Assembly: GCA_019239875.1 (NCBI GenBank)
Contig: JAFAZI010000066.1
Location: forward strand, 1-40,118
Source of the DNA: Frankiaceae bacterium
GTDB taxonomy: Bacteria; Actinomycetota; Actinomycetes; JAFAQI01
DNA: 40,118 bases
Reading direction: 5' to 3'
In this document: positions 7,717 to 15,175 of the stretch, in pieces
Layout: every line of letters starts with the position of its first letter
Position numbering within the stretch: position 1 is the stretch's first letter
Position numbers and translations under genes: made by a program
Notes under the pieces: generated by a model
Database searches by the model: none
Told to the model about the DNA's origin: nothing
Seen by the model: only the letters and a program-made list of their open reading frames with translations

Positions 7717-8628
7717 TCAGGACAGCGTGCGCTTCATGTAGGTGAGGTGCATCCCGAGCAGGATGATGGCGATCAGCGCGAGGTATGCCGTACCGATCTT
7801 CACTCGTTGCCCCGGCTGCAACGCGAAGTACACCTGCGAGGCCTGGCTGCCGCGGTCCTTCCAACGGCGATACAGCTCGAAGCCGCCCAGCACCAAGATG
7901 ACGATGATGATGCCGCTCGGGCGATAGATCTCCCAGACGAGGAGAACGAGCAGGCCGCCGAACCAGATCACGGGATGCAACGCGCCGGCGACACGGCCGC
8001 CGTCGAGCGGCAGTACGGGCAGCAGGTTGAACAGGTTGAGGAAGAGTCCGGTGAACGCAAGGCTCATGAGCAGATCCGAGTGCTGGACGTGCGCGTAGTA
8101 GCCGAGAGCTAGGGCGCCAGCCGTGCCGAAGACCGGGCCGGCCAGGGCAGACTCCGCCTCCTCGTACACCGACCGCGGCGTCGACTGCATCGACACGAAC
8201 GCCCCGAGGAACGGCAGGAACACGGGCCAGCCCGCCTTGATGCCACGGGCGCGCAACACGATCACGTGCCCGACCTCGTGCACCAGGATGAGCAGCACGA
8301 ACCCGACGGCGTACTTCCAGCCCCACAACGATGCGTAGGCGGCGATCGACACCGCCATCGAGCCGAGCAGCGTCAGCGACTTGATCTTGACGAGGATCGC
8401 GCCGAACTTCGCGAGCAGGGCGCCGAGCGCCGCGATCGGGGCGAAGAACCGCTTGAGCCGCGCGCGGAAGCTGTCAGGGTCGCCGGGCGGGCGGACATAG
8501 CCGGGATGCTCCGGCCCCCACTGTGGCGGCTCAGCGCCGGGCGCCGCGGGAACCTGTGGCGGCGGCCAGTGGGCGGACGGTGCCTGGGGCGGCTCCCAGC
8601 GCTGTGGCTGCCACGGCTCGTCGCTCAC
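7717..8628 (-). CDS. Site-2 protease family (M50) membrane protein
   Basis: From the GTG at 8628 the protein has 303 residues. A proline/tryptophan-rich cytoplasmic N-terminus (1-50) is followed by about six membrane helices. The zinc protease motif HEVGH is at 117-121 and the second motif NLLPVLPLDGGR is at 201-212, with Asp209 as third ligand. It is therefore an intramembrane metalloprotease-like protein of the compact prokaryotic S2P group without PDZ domain. Such enzymes can release membrane-bound regulators, but no anti-sigma partner is adjacent. The frame is open further upstream, but that translation is low-complexity antisense to the HBHA-like gene. No strong ribosome binding site was seen. 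Confidence 0.86.
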   Translation of the reverse strand: MSDEPWQPQRWEPPQAPSAHWPPPQVPAAPGAEPPQWGPEHPGYVRPPGDPDSFRARLKRFFAPIAALGALLAKFGAILVKIKSLTLLGSMAVSIAAYASLWGWKYAVGFVLLILVHEVGHVIVLRARGIKAGWPVFLPFLGAFVSMQSTPRSVYEEAESALAGPVFGTAGALALGYYAHVQHSDLLMSLAFTGLFLNLFNLLPVLPLDGGRVAGALHPVIWFGGLLVLLVWEIYRPSGIIIVILVLGGFELYRRWKDRGSQASQVYFALQPGQRVKIGTAYLALIAIILLGMHLTYMKRTLS

Positions 8629-8704
8629 CACTCCATGGTGCGCCCTCAACGTGGATGCCCGTGGCAACGCCTGGCGCGGGGACCGAAAGTGGTGCCCGGA
8701 CATG

Positions 8705-8743
8705 ACGGAGCCCCAGGGACCACATACGTCCCTGGGGCTCCGT
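8705..8743 (-). terminator. Strong hairpin after the HBHA-like gene
   Basis: Arms 8705-8720 and 8728-8743 pair perfectly over 16 bp (core CGGAGCCCCAGGGA) around a 7-nt loop. The hairpin starts about 34 nt after the HBHA-like stop at 8777 on the minus strand. There is no U-tract, but a compact GC-rich stem of this kind is the usual actinobacterial intrinsic terminator. Confidence 0.8.
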
Positions 8744-8776
8744 GATGATGCTGGGGTCACCCGACCCGGCGAGGGG

Positions 8777-9535
8777 TCAGGAGCTGGTCGAGCCTTCGCC
8801 GTTGAGCGGCGTGGTGAAGCGGGGCTCGAGCACCGGGGTCTCCGGAAGGTCCGCGATCGCGGTCTCCGCGAGCGGCAGGGTCTCCGCAGCCGGTGCCGTC
8901 GGGGCAGCCGGGGTGGTGGCAGCGGTCTCGACCGGCTTGGTCGCGGCCTTCGCCGGAGCCTTCTTGGTGGCAGCCTTCTTCGCGGTCGGCTTCTTGGCAG
9001 CCGGCTTCGTGGCAGTCGGCTTGTCGGCAGGCTTGGTCGCCGGAGCGGTCTTCGCGGTCTTCGGTGCGTCGCCGCGCAAGCCAGCAACGACGTGCTCGCC
9101 GCGCTGGGCGAACTCGGTGTAGGCGACGGTCGCCTTGGCGGCCAGGTCGTCGAACTGCTTCTTCAGCTCAGCCGGGAGCTCCTCGACCTGCTTGCGCAGC
9201 GAGCCGACCTGCTTCTTCAGCTCGGCCGGCAGCGCCTCGACCTGCTTGCGCAGCTCGGTGGGGAGCGTCTCGGCCTGCTTGCGGGCCTCGCCCGGGAGCG
9301 TCTCAGCCTGCTTGCGCAGCTCGGCGGGCAGGGAGATCACCGTGTTGCGGAGGTCGATCACCTGGCCCTGCGCCAGCTTGACGAGCTCGCTCTGACGCGA
9401 GGTCGCGGTGTTCTGCAGGTCCTTGACCTGCGAGGGGAGGGCGGTCGCGCGGGTGCGCAGCCGCTCGACGGCGAGGTCGCCAACGCCAGCAATGGCGTAC
9501 AGCGGCTTGACGTCAATCGTCGGGACGGTAGGCAT
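8777..9535 (-). CDS. HBHA-like (heparin-binding hemagglutinin-type) coiled-coil protein with Lys/Ala/Pro tail
   Basis: The ATG at 9535 follows a textbook AGGAGG Shine-Dalgarno and gives 252 residues. Residues 1-60 resemble the N-terminus of mycobacterial HBHA (IDVKPLYAIAGVGDLAVE). A series of 11- to 12-residue amphipathic repeats (LPAELRKQAE and variants) forms a coiled coil at about 60-135. The next segment, about 155-205, is Lys/Ala/Pro/Thr-rich (AAKKPTAKKAATKKAPAK), like the heparin-binding tail of HBHA, and then an acidic C-terminus follows, which mycobacterial HBHA lacks as far as I recall. In mycobacteria HBHA is a surface adhesin; in other actinobacteria the role may be DNA, lipid or surface binding. 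It lies 108 bp downstream of its HTH neighbour. Confidence 0.8.
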   Translation of the reverse strand: MPTVPTIDVKPLYAIAGVGDLAVERLRTRATALPSQVKDLQNTATSRQSELVKLAQGQVIDLRNTVISLPAELRKQAETLPGEARKQAETLPTELRKQVEALPAELKKQVGSLRKQVEELPAELKKQFDDLAAKATVAYTEFAQRGEHVVAGLRGDAPKTAKTAPATKPADKPTATKPAAKKPTAKKAATKKAPAKAATKPVETAATTPAAPTAPAAETLPLAETAIADLPETPVLEPRFTTPLNGEGSTSS

Positions 9536-9643
9536 CGGACCTCCTGGACCGGTGTGGGTGTGTCGGATGACACGTCGGGGTGTGATGTGGTCGGCGGAAG
9601 AGAACACGGGCATCGCCCGAGGGCGCGTCTTCTCCCCCGCCAG

Positions 9644-10153
9644 CTAACGGGCGCTCGAACCTGGCTTCGAGGCGTTCTTCTTGGATCCCTCGGCCGTCGC
9701 CGACACGCGAGGGTTCGCGCGCCGCGCCGTCCGGGTGCGGGACGTCTTCGGGGTTGCCGCGGCCGCGGGCTTCGACTCGGCGACGCCGGAGGTGGTGTCC
9801 TCGGCGTTCGCGGCGTCAGCCTCGCGACGGTAGGCCTCATAGAGCTCGAGCAGGACCTGCTTCTGTCGCTCCGCCAGGTGCGCGTCGGACAGGATTGCGG
9901 CCGGTACGTCGCTGTCGTCGTACCGCTCTTCGAGAATTCCGGCCTGGACGTACAACGCCTCGGCGGAGATGCGCAGCGCCTTCGCGATCTGCTGGAGGAT
10001 CTCGGCACTGGGTTTGCGGAGGCCACGCTCGATCTGGCTGAGGTAGGGGTTGGACACACCCGCGAGGGTTGCCAGCTGCCGCAACGAGATCTGCGCCGAC
10101 GAACGCTGCTCGCGGATGTAGTCCCCGAGGTTGCGAACGTCGATTTTGGCCAC
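9644..10153 (-). CDS. XRE-family helix-turn-helix regulator
   Basis: The GTG at 10153 gives 169 residues. A Cro/CI-type helix-turn-helix occupies about residues 8-65 (SLRQLATLAGVSNPYLSQIE as the HTH core), followed by a helix-rich middle and a basic Ala/Lys/Thr tail. Small regulators of this type stand directly upstream of hbhA in mycobacteria (Rv0474, from memory), and the same pairing is seen here. TAGGGT lies 7 nt before the GTG, and TTGCAA lies 17 nt before that, so the mRNA is probably leaderless. A 20-bp palindrome overlaps the -35, which points to autoregulation. The frame continues upstream through the asparaginase gene, but that part is not coding-like. Confidence 0.88.
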   Translation of the reverse strand: MAKIDVRNLGDYIREQRSSAQISLRQLATLAGVSNPYLSQIERGLRKPSAEILQQIAKALRISAEALYVQAGILEERYDDSDVPAAILSDAHLAERQKQVLLELYEAYRREADAANAEDTTSGVAESKPAAAATPKTSRTRTARRANPRVSATAEGSKKNASKPGSSAR

Positions 10154-10160
10154 GGACCCC

Positions 10161-10204
10161 ACCCTAGACGCCGGTGCTAACAATTGCAAGCACTCAGCAA
10201 GCAC
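10161..10204 (-). promoter_or_regulatory. Promoter and palindromic operator of the HTH regulator
   Basis: On the minus strand the -35 TTGCAA (10184-10189), a 17-nt spacer and the -10 TAGGGT (10161-10166) precede the GTG by 7 nt. The imperfect palindrome GTGCTTGCAATTGTTAGCAC (10174-10193; symmetric form GTGCTnnCAATTGnnAGCAC) covers the -35. A further copy of its half-site, GCAAGCAC on the plus strand, is at 10197-10204, exactly 11 bp from the first. This layout suits repression by the adjacent HTH protein. Confidence 0.65.
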
Positions 10205-10230
10205 CCGTGGCGGGGCGTGACCAAGATCAC

Positions 10231-11184
10231 CTAACCGACGAACCGTACGGCGCCGACCGGCTCGCCGTGACCGAGCACAGCGGTCGTCTCCAACTCCGAC
10301 AGCCCAGGCGCGTCCACACCAACCGCACGGAGCCCGGCGACCAACACCGGCAGGCGAGCCCGGGCCGCGCCGTCGTCGATCTTGACCGCGGCCGCCCGGC
10401 CGTCGGACATCACCGCGGCGTACACGCCCTCGGCGCCGTCCTTGGCCATCAAATCCGGTACCGCCTCCATCAGCTGCGTGACATCTCGCTTGCGGCCACC
10501 GACCAGACCGGGCTGCGCGACCATCACATCGAAGCAGCGCCGCTCGGGCGAGCCGGCGGCCCCGAGGGCAAGTCGTGCGAACGCTCGTGCCAGACCCGTG
10601 AGCGGCACTGCGAACATCGGCGCGCCGCAGCCGTCGACGGTGGTCGCCGACACCGTCTCGCCCGTGAGCTCCTCGGTCGACTGCCGCAGCGCGCCCTGGA
10701 GCGGGTGCGACGGATCGCGATAGCCGTCGGTCGGCCAGCCCGCTACGACGCACGTCGCGAGCATCCCGGCGTGCTTACCGGAGCAGTTCTGAGTGATGGC
10801 AGCGGGTTTCCCGCCGGCGATCGTCAGCTCGCGCCGAGTCGCACTGTCCTGCGGCCAGCCGGGCGTGTTGTCCAGCGCAGTCTCGTCCAGGCCGGCGCGC
10901 GCGAGCAGGCGCTGCACGACCTCGACGTGCCGCGGCTCACCGTTGTGCGACGCGCACACGATCGCGAGCTCCGCATCGTCGACCGCAAGTCCGGCCCGCA
11001 GCATGCCGACCGCCTGCAGCGGCTTGAGACACGAGCGGGGCAGCATCGGCGCGTCCGGCGTGCCAACCGAGAAGGCAACCGCGCCGTCGGCCGCAAGTGC
11101 GACAGCGCTCCCCGTGTGCGAACCCTCGACGAAGCCGTTGCGCTCGACAACGGCCACGACCGTCACGGTCGGGGTGTCAGGCAC
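10231..11184 (-). CDS. L-asparaginase II family protein (thermolabile type, PF06089-like)
   Basis: The 317-residue product matches the asparaginase II family of actinobacteria and rhizobia, which is unrelated to the classical bacterial type. Visible conserved segments are GSHTGSAVAL, LPRSCLKPLQAVGM, CASHNGEPRHV, QNCSGKHAGML and TTVDGCGAPMFAVPL. Family members hydrolyse asparagine to aspartate and ammonia in the cytoplasm; some are only distantly tested. The GTG at 11184 is immediately next to the RsiG stop at 11187, so the two are probably co-transcribed. The upstream open frame overlaps RsiG and is not supported. Confidence 0.88.
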   Translation of the reverse strand: MPDTPTVTVVAVVERNGFVEGSHTGSAVALAADGAVAFSVGTPDAPMLPRSCLKPLQAVGMLRAGLAVDDAELAIVCASHNGEPRHVEVVQRLLARAGLDETALDNTPGWPQDSATRRELTIAGGKPAAITQNCSGKHAGMLATCVVAGWPTDGYRDPSHPLQGALRQSTEELTGETVSATTVDGCGAPMFAVPLTGLARAFARLALGAAGSPERRCFDVMVAQPGLVGGRKRDVTQLMEAVPDLMAKDGAEGVYAAVMSDGRAAAVKIDDGAARARLPVLVAGLRAVGVDAPGLSELETTAVLGHGEPVGAVRFVG

Positions 11185-11186
11185 CC

Positions 11187-11741
11187 TCAGCCGGACTCGC
11201 TGGGCAGCAGGGCGTCGACGTTCGCATCGCCGTCGCGGTAGCGCCGGGTGATCTCGTCCTGGCAGCGGTCCATGACGGTCTGCACGGCGCGCCGGTTGCT
11301 GGAGACTTCGGCCTCCTGCCGTTCGAGCACCGTGATCACGTGGGCTAGTGACTCGTCGGAGTGGCTGAACGGATCCGAGATGTCCACATCGGCGACCAGC
11401 GCCTCGACGTGGCGACGATGCATGTCGGCGCGTGAGGGCTCGACGGTGGCATGGCGGCCAAGGCCGTGCGGCACCTGCGGACCCGCCTCGTCGGCGAGGA
11501 TGCCGGGCAGCAGATCGATCAGCGAGGGCGCGTCCGGCCCGCCTTCGCGGCGCTTCTGCTCGGCCCGCATGATGTCGAGGCGACCCTGCAGGAGACGACG
11601 GATGTAGGAGAGGTCCGTTTCCTCCTGTTCCGCCTCGTCTCGCATGGTTCGCAGGTCGTCCAGGGAGACCTCGTGGACCCGCTCGAGAAAGCCCTCGGCG
11701 AGGACTCGGTCGATGCGCCGTTTGCCACCGGGATAGGTCAT
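11187..11741 (-). CDS. rsiG: RsiG, c-di-GMP-dependent anti-sigma factor for a WhiG-type sigma factor
   Basis: The 184-residue protein has the antiparallel-helix layout of RsiG (older name: aerial mycelium formation protein AmfC). Both c-di-GMP-binding motifs E(x3)S(x2)R(x3)Q(x3)D are intact: Glu41-Ser45-Arg48-Gln52-Asp56 and Glu143-Ser147-Arg150-Gln154-Asp158. In Streptomyces, c-di-GMP-loaded RsiG sequesters sigma-WhiG and thereby delays sporulation; forms with one motif dimerise in other actinobacteria. WhiG is not in this window, so the regulated process here (sporulation, motility or pili) is unknown. The ATG is at 11741 with GAAGG about 7 nt upstream. It is divergent from the DUF4388 gene. 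Confidence 0.9.
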   Translation of the reverse strand: MTYPGGKRRIDRVLAEGFLERVHEVSLDDLRTMRDEAEQEETDLSYIRRLLQGRLDIMRAEQKRREGGPDAPSLIDLLPGILADEAGPQVPHGLGRHATVEPSRADMHRRHVEALVADVDISDPFSHSDESLAHVITVLERQEAEVSSNRRAVQTVMDRCQDEITRRYRDGDANVDALLPSESG

Positions 11742-11818
11742 TCCTGCGCCTTCGTCTGCGTGGGATCAGAGTCTCTGGGGCCATGGTGTCACGCCGGACC
11801 AAAATGGCCACCGTTCGA

Positions 11819-11836
11819 TTGACCCAATTGGCTCAA
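11819..11836. promoter_or_regulatory. Near-palindrome in the rsiG/DUF4388 divergent region
   Basis: TTGACCCAATTGGCTCAA is an 18-bp palindrome broken at only one symmetric pair. It lies in the 168-bp region between the rsiG start (11741) and the DUF4388 start (11910), in a locally AT-richer stretch. It is a candidate operator; no regulator is assigned. Confidence 0.4.
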
Positions 11837-11909
11837 CACACGCGTGGTTCCTGCCGAAGGAGAACAGGTAAGCGGAGCGTCAGGTCAGCGTGCGGATGGG
11901 AGGTTGTCC

Positions 11910-14219
11910 ATGCTCAGAGGCGACCTCGTGACCACGCCCCTTGCACCCCTCCTCCTCGAACTCGGCGAGGACGCCTCCACAGGCTGCCTGGTCATCAACG
12001 ACGAGACTGGCGACGAGGCGGAGATCTTCTTCAAGAACGGCCTCGTCTACTCGGTGTTCGTTCCGGGCACCCGGCCGCAGCTCGGCGCCAAGCTCGTGTC
12101 CTCCGGTGCGCTCGCCCCCGAAGCGCTGGCCGAGGCCCTCGAGGCGCAGCGCAGCGAGCTACAGGGCTGGCGGCTCGGCGAGCTCCTGGTCCACCTCGGG
12201 TACGTCGATCAGCCCGTGGTCGAGGCGTTCGTGAAGGAGCAGGTCAGCGAGGCGCTGTGGGACCTGCTGCGCTGGACGACCGGCAAGTGGAAGTTCCGCA
12301 AGAACGTCAAGGCACGCGAGGACGTCGGCCCGCCGATGGCAGTGGTCGACCTGCTCGAGACGCTGCGCGAGCGCGGGTACGAGTGGGAGACCATCTCCGC
12401 GGTCGTGCACGGACCGACCGCCGTACCCCGCCTGTCGACGCGCGGTGACACGACCGCCGAGACGACCCTGGACAACGACGCCTGGTCGATGCTGTGCAAG
12501 ATCGACAACGAACGCTCCGTCGCCGACCTCGCCCGTGACTGCGGCTACACGCTCTTCGAAGCCGGTCACGTCATCGTCTCGCTCGTGCAGGCCGGCCTGG
12601 TCGACATCGACGAGGACATCGATCTCGACTCGCAGGAGCTGTACGGCGCGCAGACGCTGTCCTCCGCGCTGGCCGGCGACGTCGTCGAAGAGCCCGAAGA
12701 GGACGCGCTGTCCAAGCTCGCGCGGCTGGTGACCGAAGTTGCCGGCGACGCTCCGCCGGAGGGTGACGAGGAAGCGCCGGTTGCGCCGGCGCCGCGCACC
12801 GAGCGTGTCCTGTCGGCGGCCGACCTCACCGTCCCTCTCAACCGTCACAGCACCGAGTCCTTCGCCGCAGCGATCTCCCGGGTGTCGAGCGCGCTGTCCG
12901 ACGTACTCGGCGAAGCTCCCGACATCTCCCCCGAGGCCGACCTCACGCGAGTCGCCACCCATCGCCGGAGCTCCTCGTCGCAGGACGACCCAGAGTGGCA
13001 GCGCCGCAAGCGCCTGCGCTCCGCCGCGGCGGCCGAGCTCGCCAGCGCGCAGGCGCTGATCGAGACGCTTCGTCCCGACCACGACGGCTCGCCCTCGACC
13101 AGCCCCGACCTGGGGCTCGAGGTGCCGAAGGTTCTGAGCACCGAGGCCGAGCAGCGCAACCGCGAGGTACGGGAAGCCGAGGAGGCGGCCCGTCACGCCG
13201 CCGAGGAAGCGGCCCGGAGGGCGGCCGAGGAGTTCGCCCGTGCCGCCAGCGTGGAGGCGCAGCGGGTCGAGGCCGAACAGGAAGCCGCCAGGCTCGCCGC
13301 CGAAGCCGCGGAGCAAGCAGCCGCTGACGAGGCGGCCCGACTGGCCGCGGAGCAGGCCCTGGCAGAGCAGGCCGCCGCCGAAGAGGCCGAGCGTCTCGCC
13401 GCCGAGCAGGCCGCCGCCGAGGAAGCCGAGCGCCAAGCCGCCGAGCAGGCCGCCGCCGAGGAAGCCGCTGCCCAGTTGGCCGCCGAGGCGGCGGTGGCTG
13501 AGGAAGCCGCATGGGCGGAGTACTGGCAGCGCGAGGAGGCCGAGCGCGCCGCCGCCGAGGAAGCGGCCCGCATCGAGGCCGAGCGGATCGCGCAGGAAGA
13601 AGCCGAGCGGATCGCGCAGGAAGAAGCCGCTCGCCTCGCCCAGGAGGAGGCCGAGCGCGCCGCCGCCGAGGAAGCGGCCCGCGTCGAGGCCGAACGGGCC
13701 GCTGCCGAGGAAGCCGAGCGCCAAGCCGCCGAGCAGGCTGCCGCGGAGGAGGCCGCCCGACTGGCCGCAGCGGAGGCCGAGCGCCAAGCCGCCGAGGAGG
13801 CCGCCCGGCTCGAAGCTGAGCGAGTCGCCGAGGAGGAGGCGAAGGCCAACGCCAAGGCAGAGCGGGCCGCGCGCCGCAAGGCCGAGAAGGAAGCCGCCGC
13901 CGAGGCACAGCGTCGCGAGGACGAGGCGGCAGCCGCCGCCGCGATGCTCGCGGAGCTCAATGCCGCCGAGCAGGCCGAGGTCGTCGAGCCGGCCGCGGCC
14001 GAGCCGCTGCCTGAGCCGGAGGTGCTCGAGCCGGTAGGGGCGGGTGCTGCGTACGTCGATGAGCCGGAGCACGCAGACACCGCCGCGCTGCTCCGAGAGC
14101 TGTCGTCGCTGGGCGGCGACGAGCCGCGGGAGTCCGCGCCGCCGACAGCGCCGATGCGGCAGCGTCCGACACCCGCCGACAAGAAGGTCAAGAAGAAGAT
14201 CGGGTTGTTCGGCCTGTAG
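11910..14219 (+). CDS. DUF4388 (PATAN) domain protein with long Ala/Glu coiled coil
   Basis: The ATG at 11910 follows GGGAGGT at ideal spacing and gives 769 residues. Residues 1-150 are a DUF4388/PATAN domain (LRGDLVTTPLAPLLLELGE and GEIFF-type strand DEAEIFFKNGLVYSVF). A second helical, winged-helix-like section follows (about 200-260, with NDAWSMLCKIDNERSVADLA). Then comes a disordered acidic linker, a coiled coil of AAEEAAR-type repeats (about 425-690), and a basic end (KKVKKKIGLFGL). PATAN proteins connect two-component, GTPase and gliding or pilus systems. Nothing here gives a partner except the divergent rsiG. The exact function is unknown. An upstream in-frame GTG at 11844 is less likely. 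Confidence 0.85.
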   Translation: MLRGDLVTTPLAPLLLELGEDASTGCLVINDETGDEAEIFFKNGLVYSVFVPGTRPQLGAKLVSSGALAPEALAEALEAQRSELQGWRLGELLVHLGYVDQPVVEAFVKEQVSEALWDLLRWTTGKWKFRKNVKAREDVGPPMAVVDLLETLRERGYEWETISAVVHGPTAVPRLSTRGDTTAETTLDNDAWSMLCKIDNERSVADLARDCGYTLFEAGHVIVSLVQAGLVDIDEDIDLDSQELYGAQTLSSALAGDVVEEPEEDALSKLARLVTEVAGDAPPEGDEEAPVAPAPRTERVLSAADLTVPLNRHSTESFAAAISRVSSALSDVLGEAPDISPEADLTRVATHRRSSSSQDDPEWQRRKRLRSAAAAELASAQALIETLRPDHDGSPSTSPDLGLEVPKVLSTEAEQRNREVREAEEAARHAAEEAARRAAEEFARAASVEAQRVEAEQEAARLAAEAAEQAAADEAARLAAEQALAEQAAAEEAERLAAEQAAAEEAERQAAEQAAAEEAAAQLAAEAAVAEEAAWAEYWQREEAERAAAEEAARIEAERIAQEEAERIAQEEAARLAQEEAERAAAEEAARVEAERAAAEEAERQAAEQAAAEEAARLAAAEAERQAAEEAARLEAERVAEEEAKANAKAERAARRKAEKEAAAEAQRREDEAAAAAAMLAELNAAEQAEVVEPAAAEPLPEPEVLEPVGAGAAYVDEPEHADTAALLRELSSLGGDEPRESAPPTAPMRQRPTPADKKVKKKIGLFGL
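13180..13860 (+). repeat. Imperfect DNA repeats encoding the Ala/Glu coiled coil
   Basis: This stretch is built from variants of GAGGCCGAGCGC and GCCGCCGAGGAAGCG. Some blocks of over 30 nt recur almost unchanged, for example near 13537 and 13646, and near 13428 and 13718. The repeats encode heptad-like EEAERxAAE units. Slippage or length variation between strains is likely. Confidence 0.75.
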
Positions 14220-14231
14220 GTCCCGCCGCGG

Positions 14232-15143
14232 TTACGCGTCGACGACGCGCTCGGGCTTCATCGCCATGCCCGCGACCGTGAGCTCGGCGTCGTCCGGCGT
14301 CGCCCGCTTGATGACGGCAAGTGCGATCGGGCCCAGCTCCGCGTGCTGCACAGCCGTACCGAGAAAACCGATGACACGTCCGTCGAGCTCGATCGGGGTG
14401 TGCGGCGACGGCAGCTCGTCCGACGTGCCGTCGAGGTGCCCGGCGATCAGGCGCCGCGGTGGCCGCCCCAGGTTGTGCACCCGCGCCACCGTCTCCTGGC
14501 CCCGGTAGCAGCCCTTGTCGAGGTGTACGGCGACACCGATCCATCCCAGCTCGTGCGGGATCGTGCGATGGTCGGTCTCGAAGCCGAGCCTCGGACGATG
14601 CGCCTCCACCCGCAGCGCCTCGTACGCGCCAAGGCCGGCGAGCGGCAGTCCCGTTGCCGCGGCGTGCTCGGCCAGGTCAGCACGCCGAACGATCTCGTCC
14701 CGCCACTGTCCCTCGGAGAGCACGGACAGGACGGCGTACGACGGGGCCTCGTCGGTCACCTCGACCCGCAGCATGAAGCGCATCGACTCCAGGTACGCGG
14801 CGAGCGCCTCCGACGTACCGGGCTCCACCATCAACCAGGTCGACTCGCCGTCATCGCGCAGCACCATGTGGTGCTCGACGTGACCGTGTGGCGAGAGCAG
14901 CAGCGCTTCGCGTGTCTCGCCGGTCGGTAGCGCATCGAGGTGCTGCGAGGTCAGCGAGTGCAGCCAGGACAGCCGATCCACCCCGCTGACCCGCAGGATG
15001 CCGCGGTGCGAGCGGTCCACCACACCGCCACCGTCGAGCAGGGTGCGCTGCTCCCGAAACGGGTCGCCATAGTGCGCCGCCACGCCTGCATCGACCCCCT
15101 GCGCCTCGACGGCGCCGGGACGATCGAGCAACGGGCTGACCAC
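14232..15143 (-). CDS. ygfZ: YgfZ/GcvT-type folate-binding protein
   Basis: The GTG at 15143 gives 303 residues of the GcvT-like fold. The YgfZ signature KGCYRGQE lies near residue 205 (HLDKGCYRGQETVARV), with its single conserved cysteine. YgfZ proteins bind tetrahydrofolate and help assemble or repair certain iron-sulfur enzymes. The N-terminus (HRGILRVSGVDRLSWLHSL) is typical of the family. TAGACT lies exactly 7 nt before the GTG and no Shine-Dalgarno is visible, so a leaderless mRNA is likely. It is convergent with the DUF4388 gene, with only 12 nt between stops. Confidence 0.92.
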   Translation of the reverse strand: MVSPLLDRPGAVEAQGVDAGVAAHYGDPFREQRTLLDGGGVVDRSHRGILRVSGVDRLSWLHSLTSQHLDALPTGETREALLLSPHGHVEHHMVLRDDGESTWLMVEPGTSEALAAYLESMRFMLRVEVTDEAPSYAVLSVLSEGQWRDEIVRRADLAEHAAATGLPLAGLGAYEALRVEAHRPRLGFETDHRTIPHELGWIGVAVHLDKGCYRGQETVARVHNLGRPPRRLIAGHLDGTSDELPSPHTPIELDGRVIGFLGTAVQHAELGPIALAVIKRATPDDAELTVAGMAMKPERVVDA

Positions 15144-15150
15144 CCTGGCC

Positions 15151-15156
15151 AGTCTA
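15151..15156 (-). promoter_or_regulatory. Putative -10 box of leaderless ygfZ
   Basis: TAGACT on the minus strand is followed by GGCCAGG (7 nt) and the GTG start codon at 15143. No ribosome binding site can be seen. It lies in the 32-bp gap after the secreted-protein gene at 15176. Confidence 0.5.
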
Positions 15157-15175
15157 CGAGCGGCGCGACGAGCGC

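Noticed and set aside
8651-10180. A 509-codon rightward open frame
   Set aside because: It covers the HBHA-like and HTH genes on the opposite strand and has low-complexity Arg/Leu/Gly sequence.
12159-14072. A 637-codon leftward open frame
   Set aside because: It is antisense to the DUF4388 gene. The Leu/Gly-rich repeats are the complement of the Ala/Glu codons, not a real protein.
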